A DNA stretch of 21,430 bases from Lachnospiraceae bacterium UBA3826 (GTDB lineage: Bacteria; Bacillota; Clostridia; Lachnospirales; Lachnospiraceae): NCBI GenBank assembly GCA_002393095.1, contig DGII01000107.1, positions 1 to 21,430 on the forward strand. Reading direction: 5' to 3'. The number at the start of each line of letters is the position of its first letter. The first letter of the stretch is position 1. Made by a program: the position numbers and the translations under genes. Of this stretch, positions 1 to 6,955 are shown in pieces. The notes beneath the pieces were generated by a model. That model worked only from the letters and a program-made list of their open reading frames with translations, did not search any database and was not told where the DNA came from.

Positions 1-1466
1 CCGAAGAAGTCCTCAAGTCCCTGAATATCTGTAAGGAGTACGAAGTCATCATCAGTATCACCTGTCACAAGTCCGCATGAGATACCTGCTACCATCTTCT
101 TGATAGGCACGCCGGCAGCCATAAGTGACATACATGACGCACATGTAGATGCCATTGATGTAGAGCCGTTAGACTCGAAGGTCTCTGATACCGCACGGAT
201 AGCATAAGGGAATTCCTCTTCGCTGGGAAGTACTGCTATAAGCGCACGCTCTGCCAGTGCTCCGTGACCAATCTCTCTTCTTCCGGGACCACGGCTTACC
301 TTGGTCTCACCTACGGAATATGCAGGGAAATTATACTGGTGAATATATCTCTTGGATGTCTCGTTGGCATCAAGACCGTCTATCTTCTGCATCTCCGAAA
401 GAGGAGCAAGTGTAACGACGTTACATATCTGTGTCTGTCCTCTTGTGAACATTGCCGAACCATGCACTCTGGGAATGATATCAACCTCGGCTGCAAGAGG
501 ACGTATCTGTGTGATCTCTCTTCCGTCGGGACGCTTGTGATCCTTAAGGATCATCTTACGTACAGTCTTCTTCTCATACTGGTATATAGCATCATCTATA
601 AGCGCAAGCCAATCCTCCTTCTCTGCGAAGCTCTCGGCCAACCTCTCCTTGATGACTCTTATGTTCTCTTCACGTACCTGCTTCTCGTCTGTGAATACAG
701 CTTTCTCCATCTCCTCCGGAGGTACTATCCTCTTGATCTCCTCCATAAGTTCATCGGGCATTGCATAGCTTACATACTCATGCTTAGCCTTGCCGCATTC
801 TGCTACGATCTTGTCTATGAAAGCAATTATCTCCTGATTGATCTCATGAGCCTTATAGATAGCCTCGATCATCTTAGCCTCAGGAATCTCATTGGCACCT
901 GCCTCGATCATGATGACCTTCTCCTTGGTAGATGCTACCGTAAGATTAAGGTCGCCCTTCTTCCACTGCTCCTGATTGGGATTGATTATGAACTCGCCAT
1001 CGATCATACCTACCTGTGTGGTAGCACAGGGGCCGTCGAAGGGTATATCGGAAATTGATGTGGCGATAGCGGAACCAAGCATTGCGACAAGCTCAGGTCT
1101 GCATTCGGGATCAACTGACATTACCATATTGTTAAGCGTCACATCATTACGATAGTCCTTGGGGAAAAGAGGACGCATGGGTCTGTCGATGACACGGCTT
1201 GTAAGGATGGCATTCTCGCTTGCCTTACCCTCTCTCTTGTTAAAGCCGCCGGGCATCTTACCTACTGCATACATCTTCTCTTCATACTCAACGCTTAAAG
1301 GGAAGAAATCAATACCGTCTCTTGGCTTCTCGCTGGCTGTAGCTGTCGAGAGCACTGTGGTATCACCATAGTGCATGAATGCACAACCGTTGGCCTGCTT
1401 ACCTACTCGGCCTATGTCAACGCTTAATGTTCGACCGGCCAGTTCCATTGTGAATGTTTTGTACAT
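1..1466 (-). CDS. pnp: Polyribonucleotide nucleotidyltransferase (PNPase), 3'-truncated by window edge
   Basis: PNPase is a phosphorolytic 3'-5' exoribonuclease that degrades mRNA to nucleoside diphosphates. The frame runs from ATG at 1466 to the left edge: 488 codons of a protein usually about 700 residues long. The first RNase PH-like core carries GDTTVLSTA and DYRNDVTLNN-type segments. A helical linker follows, then the second RNase PH core with GPGRREIGHGALAERAL and SNGSTSMAS. The window ends right after DIQGLEDFFG, just before the conserved DMDFK motif with its catalytic aspartate, so that motif and the KH and S1 RNA-binding domains lie outside. The start is supported by AAGGAGACC ending 4 bases upstream and by the family-typical N terminus MYKTFTMELAGR. 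It lies downstream of rpsO in the same direction, the usual order, with a terminator and a long hairpin between. Identity is near certain. Confidence 0.97.
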   Translation of the reverse strand, partial: MYKTFTMELAGRTLSVDIGRVGKQANGCAFMHYGDTTVLSTATASEKPRDGIDFFPLSVEYEEKMYAVGKMPGGFNKREGKASENAILTSRVIDRPMRPLFPKDYRNDVTLNNMVMSVDPECRPELVAMLGSAIATSISDIPFDGPCATTQVGMIDGEFIINPNQEQWKKGDLNLTVASTKEKVIMIEAGANEIPEAKMIEAIYKAHEINQEIIAFIDKIVAECGKAKHEYVSYAMPDELMEEIKRIVPPEEMEKAVFTDEKQVREENIRVIKERLAESFAEKEDWLALIDDAIYQYEKKTVRKMILKDHKRPDGREITQIRPLAAEVDIIPRVHGSAMFTRGQTQICNVVTLAPLSEMQKIDGLDANETSKRYIHQYNFPAYSVGETKVSRGPGRREIGHGALAERALIAVLPSEEEFPYAIRAVSETFESNGSTSMASTCASCMSLMAAGVPIKKMVAGISCGLVTGDTDDDFVLLTDIQGLEDFF

Positions 1467-1512
1467 TTTGGTCTCCTTTCATCTGTTACCGTCAAAACGC
1501 CCGGCAGAAGAC

Positions 1513-1573
1513 CCGAAACTACTTATAAAAACGCAGGATATATATAATACTGTGTGCTTATAAGTGGTCTCGG
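1513..1573 (-). promoter_or_regulatory. Long imperfect stem-loop in the pnp leader
   Basis: Bases 1513-1536 are complementary to 1550-1573. In the minus-strand RNA, 24 positions face each other with only three mismatches (1520/1566, 1530/1556, 1533/1553) and two G-U pairs (1517/1569, 1529/1557). The apex is AT-rich. There is no U-run after it, so it is not an ordinary terminator. It ends 47 bases before the pnp start codon. In E. coli, a long RNase III-cleaved stem-loop in the pnp leader mediates PNPase autoregulation. A similar role here is inference from position and shape. I see no clear promoter for pnp alone; AT-rich hexamers in the apex (TATTAT, TATATA) lack a good -35. Confidence 0.55.
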
Positions 1574-1589
1574 AACCGTCCCTACCAAG

Positions 1590-1622
1590 CGACAAAAGGG
1601 GACAGATATGATCCGTCCCCTT
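1590..1622 (-). terminator. Rho-independent terminator after rpsO
   Basis: On the minus strand AAGGGGAC (1622-1615) and GTCCCCTT (1603-1596) form a perfect 8-bp stem with an 11-base loop, followed by TTTTGTC. The hairpin starts 11 bases after the rpsO stop codon. The T-run is short, so readthrough into pnp is plausible, in line with the rpsO-pnp cotranscription known in other bacteria. Confidence 0.75.
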
Positions 1623-1632
1623 ATACACATAA

Positions 1633-1899
1633 TTATCTTCTGATACCAAGCTTCTCTATCAGGCTTCTGTATCCCTCAAGGTCTGTCTTCATAAGGTAAT
1701 CAAGAAGACCTCTTCTCTTACCGATCATCTTATACATACCGCGTCTTGAGTGGTGATCCTTGGGATTGCTCTTAAGATGCTCTGTAAGCTCGTTGATACG
1801 TGCTGTGAGTACTGCGATCTGAACTTCCGGTGAACCTGTGTCGCCGGGCTTTCTTGCGTACTTCTCAATGATCTCTGTTTTCTTTTCTTTTGCTATCAT
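1633..1899 (-). CDS. rpsO: 30S ribosomal protein S15
   Basis: S15 is a primary 16S rRNA-binding protein of the small-subunit platform; it binds the helix 20/21/22 junction early in assembly. The 88-residue product has the usual family length and begins MIAKEKKTEIIEKYARK. It carries the conserved GDTGSPEVQIA, HLKSNPKDHHSRRG and KRRGLLDYL segments. The open frame extends upstream to 1983, but the start at 1899 is chosen because AAAGGAGAT lies just upstream and homologues begin here; the extension lies within the mRNA leader. It has its own promoter at about 1992-2020 and a terminator 11 bases after the stop. The next gene downstream is pnp. Confidence 0.98.
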   Translation of the reverse strand: MIAKEKKTEIIEKYARKPGDTGSPEVQIAVLTARINELTEHLKSNPKDHHSRRGMYKMIGKRRGLLDYLMKTDLEGYRSLIEKLGIRR

Positions 1900-1985
1900 T
1901 CTCTTATCTCCTTTAATGAATATCAATTCGGTCATCTCACCAAGGCTTGGCCGGAGTTGCCGTAACCTGAGCAAGCGCCACATAC
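1900..1985 (-). promoter_or_regulatory. Structured rpsO leader, candidate S15 autoregulatory RNA
   Basis: This is the roughly 85-base untranslated leader between the predicted start site and the S15 start codon. Its 5' half is GC-rich and can form competing short helices: GCTTG with CAAGC, CTCA with TGAG, and CGG-CAACT-CCG extended by GGT/GCC. The 3' part is AT-rich and holds the ribosome-binding site. S15 is known to repress its own translation in several bacteria through leader structures that differ between lineages. Assigning that role here rests on location and folding potential only; I did not match a specific S15-binding motif. Confidence 0.4.
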
Positions 1986-1991
1986 TGAACT

Positions 1992-2020
1992 ATCATATCA
2001 CAGTCTGACACGGTAGGCAA
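1992..2020 (-). promoter_or_regulatory. Promoter of rpsO (extended -10)
   Basis: Minus-strand TTGCCT (2020-2015), a 17-base spacer, and TATGAT (1997-1992) preceded by TGA, giving an extended -10 TGnTATGAT. Predicted start is near 1985. The -35 begins only 8 bases after the stop of the upstream regulator gene, with no terminator visible between, so readthrough from the two-component operon is also possible. Confidence 0.75.
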
Positions 2021-2027
2021 GCACTAT

Positions 2028-2822
2028 TTATATGCTTTTATTCTCGATCCCGGCAAGGGTTTCCTCCGCCCAACTGTACTGACTCATATATTCTCCGTTA
2101 TAGGAATTGATCGCAATGCTGTCTCCCTCGATCCATCTGTAGTAATCACAGTCCACCTTTTCCGGAACCACACGGATCATTCCCTTCTTCTTATTGATCA
2201 CATCCTCCAGATCGAATTCCTTAAGGACAGTCCTTAAATCGCTTATAAGATTGCGCAGATAATTCTCAAGGGAAATGGTGATCTCCTTATCCTCCCACAG
2301 TGCCGCAAGTATCTCACCGTTAGAGCAGAATGCTCCTCTCCGGTCTATCAGATAAGCAAAAAGCTCCTTGGTCTTGATATACTTAAAGGGACATGGATAC
2401 GAATCCACGAATACATCAAAATTTCCAAAGCACTGCACCCTGATCCTGCTTCCGTTATGAACCTCCGGAGGTACTCTTAAGTCTCTTAATTCCTTACGTA
2501 CATCCTCTTCCATAGCCGGCTTCACAAGATATCCGGAAGCATGGAGCTGCATCGCATCAAGCGAATATTCGGGATATGCCGTTAAGAATATTATATTAAG
2601 AGCAGGCTTTAACACCTTGGCTCTCTTGGCAAGAGTAATACCGTCCATGCCTCTCATGCGTATATCCATAAAGGCTACATCAACATCATTCTCTCCGATA
2701 TACTTAAGTGCTCTCTCACAGCTTGTAAAGCCCTTGACCGAACTTACCTCATCCATTTTGCCAAGCATATCCACAAAATCATCCAAGATTATCTGCTCAT
2801 CATCCACCGCTATGACCTTCAT
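2028..2822 (-). CDS. Response regulator with REC and SARP-like winged-helix output
   Basis: A 264-residue cytoplasmic transcription factor, predicted to be phosphorylated by the kinase encoded just upstream. Residues 1-115 form a receiver domain: acidic pair D7-D8, phosphoacceptor D53 in FMDIRM, T81 in FLTAY, and K101 in YLVKP. From about residue 127 a winged-helix DNA-binding domain follows (IRVQCFGNFDVFVDSYPCPF, then KTKELFAYLIDRRGAFCSNG and LWED). The tail, CDYYRWIEG and YNGEYMSQYSWAEE, resembles the start of the BTAD region of SARP-type activators, but is very short. The gene overlaps the kinase stop codon by ATGA (2819-2822), implying translational coupling. Target genes cannot be read from the sequence; rpsO is the next gene but has its own promoter. 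Confidence 0.88.
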   Translation of the reverse strand: MKVIAVDDEQIILDDFVDMLGKMDEVSSVKGFTSCERALKYIGENDVDVAFMDIRMRGMDGITLAKRAKVLKPALNIIFLTAYPEYSLDAMQLHASGYLVKPAMEEDVRKELRDLRVPPEVHNGSRIRVQCFGNFDVFVDSYPCPFKYIKTKELFAYLIDRRGAFCSNGEILAALWEDKEITISLENYLRNLISDLRTVLKEFDLEDVINKKKGMIRVVPEKVDCDYYRWIEGDSIAINSYNGEYMSQYSWAEETLAGIENKSI

Positions 2823-4663
2823 TGCATTCCTCCTCCCCGTCTGTCGTCATATTCTGCGCGTTCCATACCGCCCTTGGGTATAGTGATGGTGATCACGGTA
2901 CCCACATCTATCTTACTTCCTATAGACAGTGTGCCTCCGCACATGGCAGCAAGTCTCTTCCTTGAATTCTCTATTCCCACATGACTTCTCGAATCATCAA
3001 GATCCTTGGATGTGTCGAAGCCCACTCCGTCATCCTCGATCTGAACCTCATAGCAGTTGGCAGTCTCACGGCTCCTTATCTTAAGCGTGCCGCCGTTCTC
3101 CCTTGCCAGCAATCCGTGCTTCACGGCATTCTCGGCCAAGGTCTGTACTGTCATACAGGGAATCTCGAAATCATCGCTTTTAATATCATATATGATATTA
3201 AGCATGTCACCGAACCTGAGCTTCTCTATATAGAGGTAGCTCTCCACATGCTCCATCTCCTTCTTAAAGGGTATGCACTTCTTCTGTGACAGGGAGTCCA
3301 TATTGGACCTTAAGTACTTGGTGAAGAAGTCGATCGCCTTCCTTGCCTCCTCCGGATTCTTACTTACAAGTGCTCTTATAGTGCTTAGCGCATTGTACAT
3401 AAAGTGCGGCTGTATCTGGCTTACCATTATATTGATCCGGCTCTGCATAAGCTCATTCTCAAGCTCCTTGGCTCTCGCAGCTTCTCTTCTCTCCGCAATA
3501 TTCTCCTCAACAAGAGTTGTGTACTGCCCTATGGCGAAGATTATAAGTCCCACCTCCATCATATCGATCTTATATGTACCTGTCACAATGAAGTATATGA
3601 CCTCACCGATTATGGAAGCAAGCAGTATGGCGGAATTGACCGTAACCGCTTGGGAGATATTCTCCTTATGCGACTTAAAATCCCTGCTTAGCAGATATAT
3701 GAAGTAGGATGCGGCAATACCGCCTACTGCCATGACAGGGATCATGGCCGAGAAGGAAGAATTCACGAAGAATGCCCGCCAAAGCATATATATTATCGCA
3801 ATATTATATGCGACAACAAGTATTATGCCCGATCTTCTCTTACTTTCCTTATCCTCTATATAACGGCTCAGATAAGCCATGATGAAGATCACCGTGAATA
3901 TCTGGGTAAGGGTATCAAAATACTCCAGGACGGCATATATAGGAAGTATAAGGGTTATATAGTCGGCATTGATCAAGCAGGTGAGTGCGCCCGTCATGAT
4001 ACCTACGGCTCCCGACAGGATACCTCCCGTCCTGCCCGAATTACTCCTTATATGCTCCACATATGTCTGCACTATCAGTATACCGATGATGATGAGCAGC
4101 AGATTCCCTATAAGTCTGAATGCATCATGCCTCAGCATATTATAAAGCACAGCATTCTTGGTGGAATCGGTCATTCTGTCAAGGAACTGCCTGAAGGCCA
4201 CGTTATATAATACCGGACCTCTGGTGGCAAGCTCTATCGTTACCTCATCATTGGGTCCGAATGCATAGGAATCTATCGAATCCCAGCAATATGCCACTCC
4301 TGGGTCCGATGTATACACTATCCTGTCATTGATATATACTGATGCATCAATGTAATTAAGAAAAAGATAAAGCTTATTGCCAAGCTTAATGTCCCGATCA
4401 AAGTGTCCCTTGATGATAAGCCTGTTAAGATGACGCATGTCTATGTCATCATAATCATCAAAGTCTGTAAAGGTATTACCGTCATCCACACTGTAGCTGC
4501 CCGATATGGTCACAGGAACCATCTTCTCATGCAGAAGCACTCTGCTCTCGGTTCTGTCCCTTATCATGAGTATGGACGCAATGGTAACAATGACTAAGAT
4601 CGAATACTCGATCACCACAGATGTGCGCTTTTTGAAGAAACCTACGATCTCATTCCATTCCAT
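2819..4663 (-). CDS. 7TM sensor histidine kinase (LytS/His_kinase family)
   Basis: A 614-residue membrane sensor kinase. Residues 18-35 form a first membrane helix. About 36-180 is an extracellular beta-rich domain like 7TMR-DISM extracellular domains. About 182-380 holds several hydrophobic helices, consistent with a 7TM module. A linker helix leads to the kinase core: phosphoacceptor H420 in QIQPHFMYNALSTIRAL, N-box ENAVKHGL (511-518), G-box DDGVGFDTS (544-552), and GIENSRKRL (563-571). This H-box and ATPase arrangement is that of the LytS-type His_kinase family. The ATG is bracketed by in-frame stops directly upstream (TAA TAG), so no longer start exists, yet no good Shine-Dalgarno sits at normal spacing. 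It is transcribed from its own promoter and overlaps the response regulator. The ligand is unknown. Confidence 0.9.
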   Translation of the reverse strand: MEWNEIVGFFKKRTSVVIEYSILVIVTIASILMIRDRTESRVLLHEKMVPVTISGSYSVDDGNTFTDFDDYDDIDMRHLNRLIIKGHFDRDIKLGNKLYLFLNYIDASVYINDRIVYTSDPGVAYCWDSIDSYAFGPNDEVTIELATRGPVLYNVAFRQFLDRMTDSTKNAVLYNMLRHDAFRLIGNLLLIIIGILIVQTYVEHIRSNSGRTGGILSGAVGIMTGALTCLINADYITLILPIYAVLEYFDTLTQIFTVIFIMAYLSRYIEDKESKRRSGIILVVAYNIAIIYMLWRAFFVNSSFSAMIPVMAVGGIAASYFIYLLSRDFKSHKENISQAVTVNSAILLASIIGEVIYFIVTGTYKIDMMEVGLIIFAIGQYTTLVEENIAERREAARAKELENELMQSRINIMVSQIQPHFMYNALSTIRALVSKNPEEARKAIDFFTKYLRSNMDSLSQKKCIPFKKEMEHVESYLYIEKLRFGDMLNIIYDIKSDDFEIPCMTVQTLAENAVKHGLLARENGGTLKIRSRETANCYEVQIEDDGVGFDTSKDLDDSRSHVGIENSRKRLAAMCGGTLSIGSKIDVGTVITITIPKGGMERAEYDDRRGGGMQ

Positions 4664-4711
4664 CTATTATGATACCCGTACGAGAATTATTATCCCTGCT
4701 CCCTGTAAAGT

Positions 4712-4740
4712 ATTCTAACATACTTTTTTTCCATATACAA
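4712..4740 (-). promoter_or_regulatory. Promoter of the two-component operon
   Basis: Minus-strand TTGTAT (4740-4735), a 17-base spacer rich in A, and TAGAAT (4717-4712) preceded by TGT, an extended -10. Predicted start is near 4705, giving a leader of about 42 bases. The leader contains the near-palindrome CTCGTACGGG but no clear ribosome-binding site next to the start codon. Confidence 0.7.
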
Positions 4741-4755
4741 TCCGCGCGGGTCATT

Positions 4756-4771
4756 GTGCTTAATAAAGCAC
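4756..4771 (-). terminator. Small hairpin directly after the symporter stop
   Basis: GTGCTT (4756-4761) and AAGCAC (4766-4771) form a 6-bp stem with a 4-base loop, starting immediately after the stop codon of the last gene of the rimP operon. No T-run follows, so as an intrinsic terminator it is weak. It could be a 3'-end stabiliser, with some transcription continuing into the kinase gene. Confidence 0.3.
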
Positions 4772-6403
4772 TTATTCCTCTTCGCTCTCCGTAATGGAGA
4801 ACGCAATGTTGACCGCATGATCCGCCACTCTCTCAAGACCGGATACTATATCCGAGAAAATCATTCCGGAATCCGGTGTGCATTCGCCCTTTGTCAGCCT
4901 TTCTATATGGGCATTCTGAAGCTTATGCTCCATGTTGTCTATCTCATCTTCAAGAGCCGAGATATGTGTCATATGCTCTGTCTTACCCTTGGCGAACATC
5001 TCAACGGAATACCTGACTATATCGTTGACCTTATCAAGCATCTGTCCCATCTCACGCTGAGCCTCTTTAGAGAAGCTGATACCCTTTTCCTTACGGGTCA
5101 CGGCATCATCCGCAACATTCTCGGCATGATCGCCTATTCTCTCTATATCATTGACCACATGGAAGAGGGCGCCGATGCTCCTTAAGTCCTCTATGGGAAG
5201 GGTTGTCTGGTTGATCTTCACCAGATAGTCGGTTATGGAGTGATTGAGGAAGTTGATGTTTTTCTCCACCTCGTACACCTCGGCAATATCCTCCTCATCC
5301 AAGGTAATAAGTGCATTCATGGCGCGATTGAGGTTCTCGCTTGCAAGGTCTGCCATTCTCTCTATCTCTCTTATGACATCAACGACAGCCGTTGCCGGAT
5401 TGAACACCACCTTATCTCCGATATACTTAAGGGTGAAGCTGTCTCTGTAGCCCACACTTTTGTCCTCACCGGGCACAAAGAGGTAGGTAAGCTTCACTAT
5501 CAGTCCCGAGAAGGGGAAAAGAATGATCACCTGGAATATCTTGATCAGGGTGTGGGCATTAGCCACCAGACGACCGTTATCGGCCGATATCCTTCCAAGC
5601 AGCCCGATTATGGGTTCCTCGGCAAATTGCAGGATGACAAAGAATATTATCGTTCCTATGACATTAAAGAGAAGGTGTATCATAGCCGCTCTCTTGGCAT
5701 CCTTCTTACCCGAAAGGGAAGCCAGCGTTGCGGATGCACATGCTCCGATATTACATCCAAGTATCACATAGAGCACTATATTCACGCCTATAAGTCCCTG
5801 ATTGGCCATAAGCAGGAGTATGCTGACAGTCACGGATGAACTCTGTATGACCGCTGTCACTGCCGTACCGAGGATTACGGCAAGCAGGGGATTGTGAAGC
5901 CTTGATAAAAACTCCACCAGCTCCGGATTCTCTCTCATCTGTCCCATGGATGAACTCATGATGGACAGACCCATGAAGAGTACACCAAAGCCCAGGATTA
6001 TATCTCCTATCTTCTTAACGGATTCATTCTTGACAAACATTACTATGATTATCCCGCACAGAACAAAGAGCGGGGCGATCTTGGATAAGTTAAAGGATAC
6101 AAGCTGTGAAGTGACAGTAGTACCGATATTGGCGCCGAAGATAACACCGGCAGCCTGATACAGACTCATAAGTCCGGAATTGACGAAGCTGACTACCATG
6201 ACCGTACAGGCACTCGATGACTGGATTATGCCGGTGAAGATTATGCCGACTATCATACCCGTGAATTTATTACGTGTGAACAGTTCAAGTATATTACGCA
6301 GCTTGGCACCCGCTGCCTTCTCTATTCCTTCGCTCATAAGCGACATGCCGAAGAGAAAAAGTCCCAATCCTCCGGATAATGACAACAAAATGTTAGAATT
6401 CAT
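4772..6403 (-). CDS. Na+/phosphate symporter with C-terminal PhoU-like domain (NptA type)
   Basis: A 543-residue membrane transporter predicted to import inorganic phosphate with sodium. Two inverted-repeat Na_Pi_cotrans modules are visible; each holds the hallmark QSSS: QSSSACTVMVVSFV (61-74) and QSSSVTVSILLLMA (187-200), each followed by a G/N-rich segment, ANIGTTVTSQ and GCNIGACASA. About eight to nine hydrophobic helices fill residues 1-310. Residues about 335-540 are a soluble helical PhoU-like domain with paired E/D repeats (IEDLRSIGALFHVVNDIERI and FSDIVSGLERVADHAVNIAF), which in related proteins binds metal clusters and may regulate transport. The start codon overlaps the upstream stop as ATGA. 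It is the last gene of the rimP operon, an unusual partner for translation genes. The phosphate substrate is inferred from the family; other anions are possible. Confidence 0.9.
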   Translation of the reverse strand: MNSNILLSLSGGLGLFLFGMSLMSEGIEKAAGAKLRNILELFTRNKFTGMIVGIIFTGIIQSSSACTVMVVSFVNSGLMSLYQAAGVIFGANIGTTVTSQLVSFNLSKIAPLFVLCGIIIVMFVKNESVKKIGDIILGFGVLFMGLSIMSSSMGQMRENPELVEFLSRLHNPLLAVILGTAVTAVIQSSSVTVSILLLMANQGLIGVNIVLYVILGCNIGACASATLASLSGKKDAKRAAMIHLLFNVIGTIIFFVILQFAEEPIIGLLGRISADNGRLVANAHTLIKIFQVIILFPFSGLIVKLTYLFVPGEDKSVGYRDSFTLKYIGDKVVFNPATAVVDVIREIERMADLASENLNRAMNALITLDEEDIAEVYEVEKNINFLNHSITDYLVKINQTTLPIEDLRSIGALFHVVNDIERIGDHAENVADDAVTRKEKGISFSKEAQREMGQMLDKVNDIVRYSVEMFAKGKTEHMTHISALEDEIDNMEHKLQNAHIERLTKGECTPDSGMIFSDIVSGLERVADHAVNIAFSITESEEE

Positions 6404-6954
6404 GATCGTCCCAGCATCCTCCTAGCCGTAGTCTTATCCCCTTTGCTCAAAGCTTCCCTGATCCTGCTTGAGCTTACCTCTTGTCCGTCAAGTCTTACCT
6501 TCTCTATTATCTCGGCCTTATAACCGAATCGCTCCCCCATGACACATATTAACTCCTTATCTCCCGCTCCGTCCTTACCAAAGGATATGTCGGGACCCGC
6601 AGCGATATATCGCATATGAAGCTGTCCCACCAGTATATTCTCGATAAAATCAAGAGGCTCCATAGCTGCCGTCTCATATGTAAGAGGGAATTCTATTACC
6701 AGCTCGATACCCAGAGACTCTAATAATTCCTGCTTTTGAATATTGGTACATAACGGTTCTGTATGTGCTCCAAGGAAGAGCTCCTCCGGAGAAGGATCAA
6801 AGGTAAAGACCGTGGGTATCAGTCCCATGGCCTTACACGCCACCACCTTCTCTATAAGCGTCCTGTGGCCGATATGTACACCGTCGAACTTCCCTATGCA
6901 TACCGCAGTGGGTCTCTCTATCATAAAATCAAGTGTATCTCTTATTACTTCCAT
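6400..6954 (-). CDS. FAD synthetase domain protein, RibF lacking the riboflavin kinase domain
   Basis: A 184-residue protein matching the N-terminal FMN adenylyltransferase domain of RibF, which makes FAD from FMN and ATP. The nucleotidyltransferase signature GKFDGVHIGHRTLI and the later motif SSSRIREAL are intact. TVFTFDPSPEELF, an LGIE...IEFPLTYE stretch, and AAGPDISFGKDGAGDKE (variant of the usual GxDFxFG loop) are also present. Normal bifunctional RibF is about 310 residues; here the frame stops at MLGRS, exactly where the kinase domain would begin, and the symporter start codon overlaps the stop. No kinase remnant follows in any frame, so this looks like a settled single-domain gene, not a fresh frameshift. 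The start at 6954 (MEVIRDTLDF) lies 1 base after the truB stop; the frame is open further upstream but only inside truB. Confidence 0.88.
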   Translation of the reverse strand: MEVIRDTLDFMIERPTAVCIGKFDGVHIGHRTLIEKVVACKAMGLIPTVFTFDPSPEELFLGAHTEPLCTNIQKQELLESLGIELVIEFPLTYETAAMEPLDFIENILVGQLHMRYIAAGPDISFGKDGAGDKELICVMGERFGYKAEIIEKVRLDGQEVSSSRIREALSKGDKTTARRMLGRS

Positions 6955-6955
6955 A

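Noticed and set aside
264..1058. 264-codon open frame on the plus strand
   Set aside because: It lies opposite pnp, whose conserved protein reads clearly on the minus strand. The plus product is Leu/Tyr/Ser-rich low-quality sequence without a ribosome-binding site.
1900..1983. Upstream extension of the S15 frame (28 extra codons)
   Set aside because: Homologues begin at MIAKEKK, the extension lies between the promoter and a strong ribosome-binding site, and the sequence fits an RNA leader.
5240..5839. 199-codon plus-strand frame opposite the phosphate symporter
   Set aside because: Antisense shadow. The product is His/Tyr-rich with no domain resemblance, and the minus strand encodes intact QSSS motifs.
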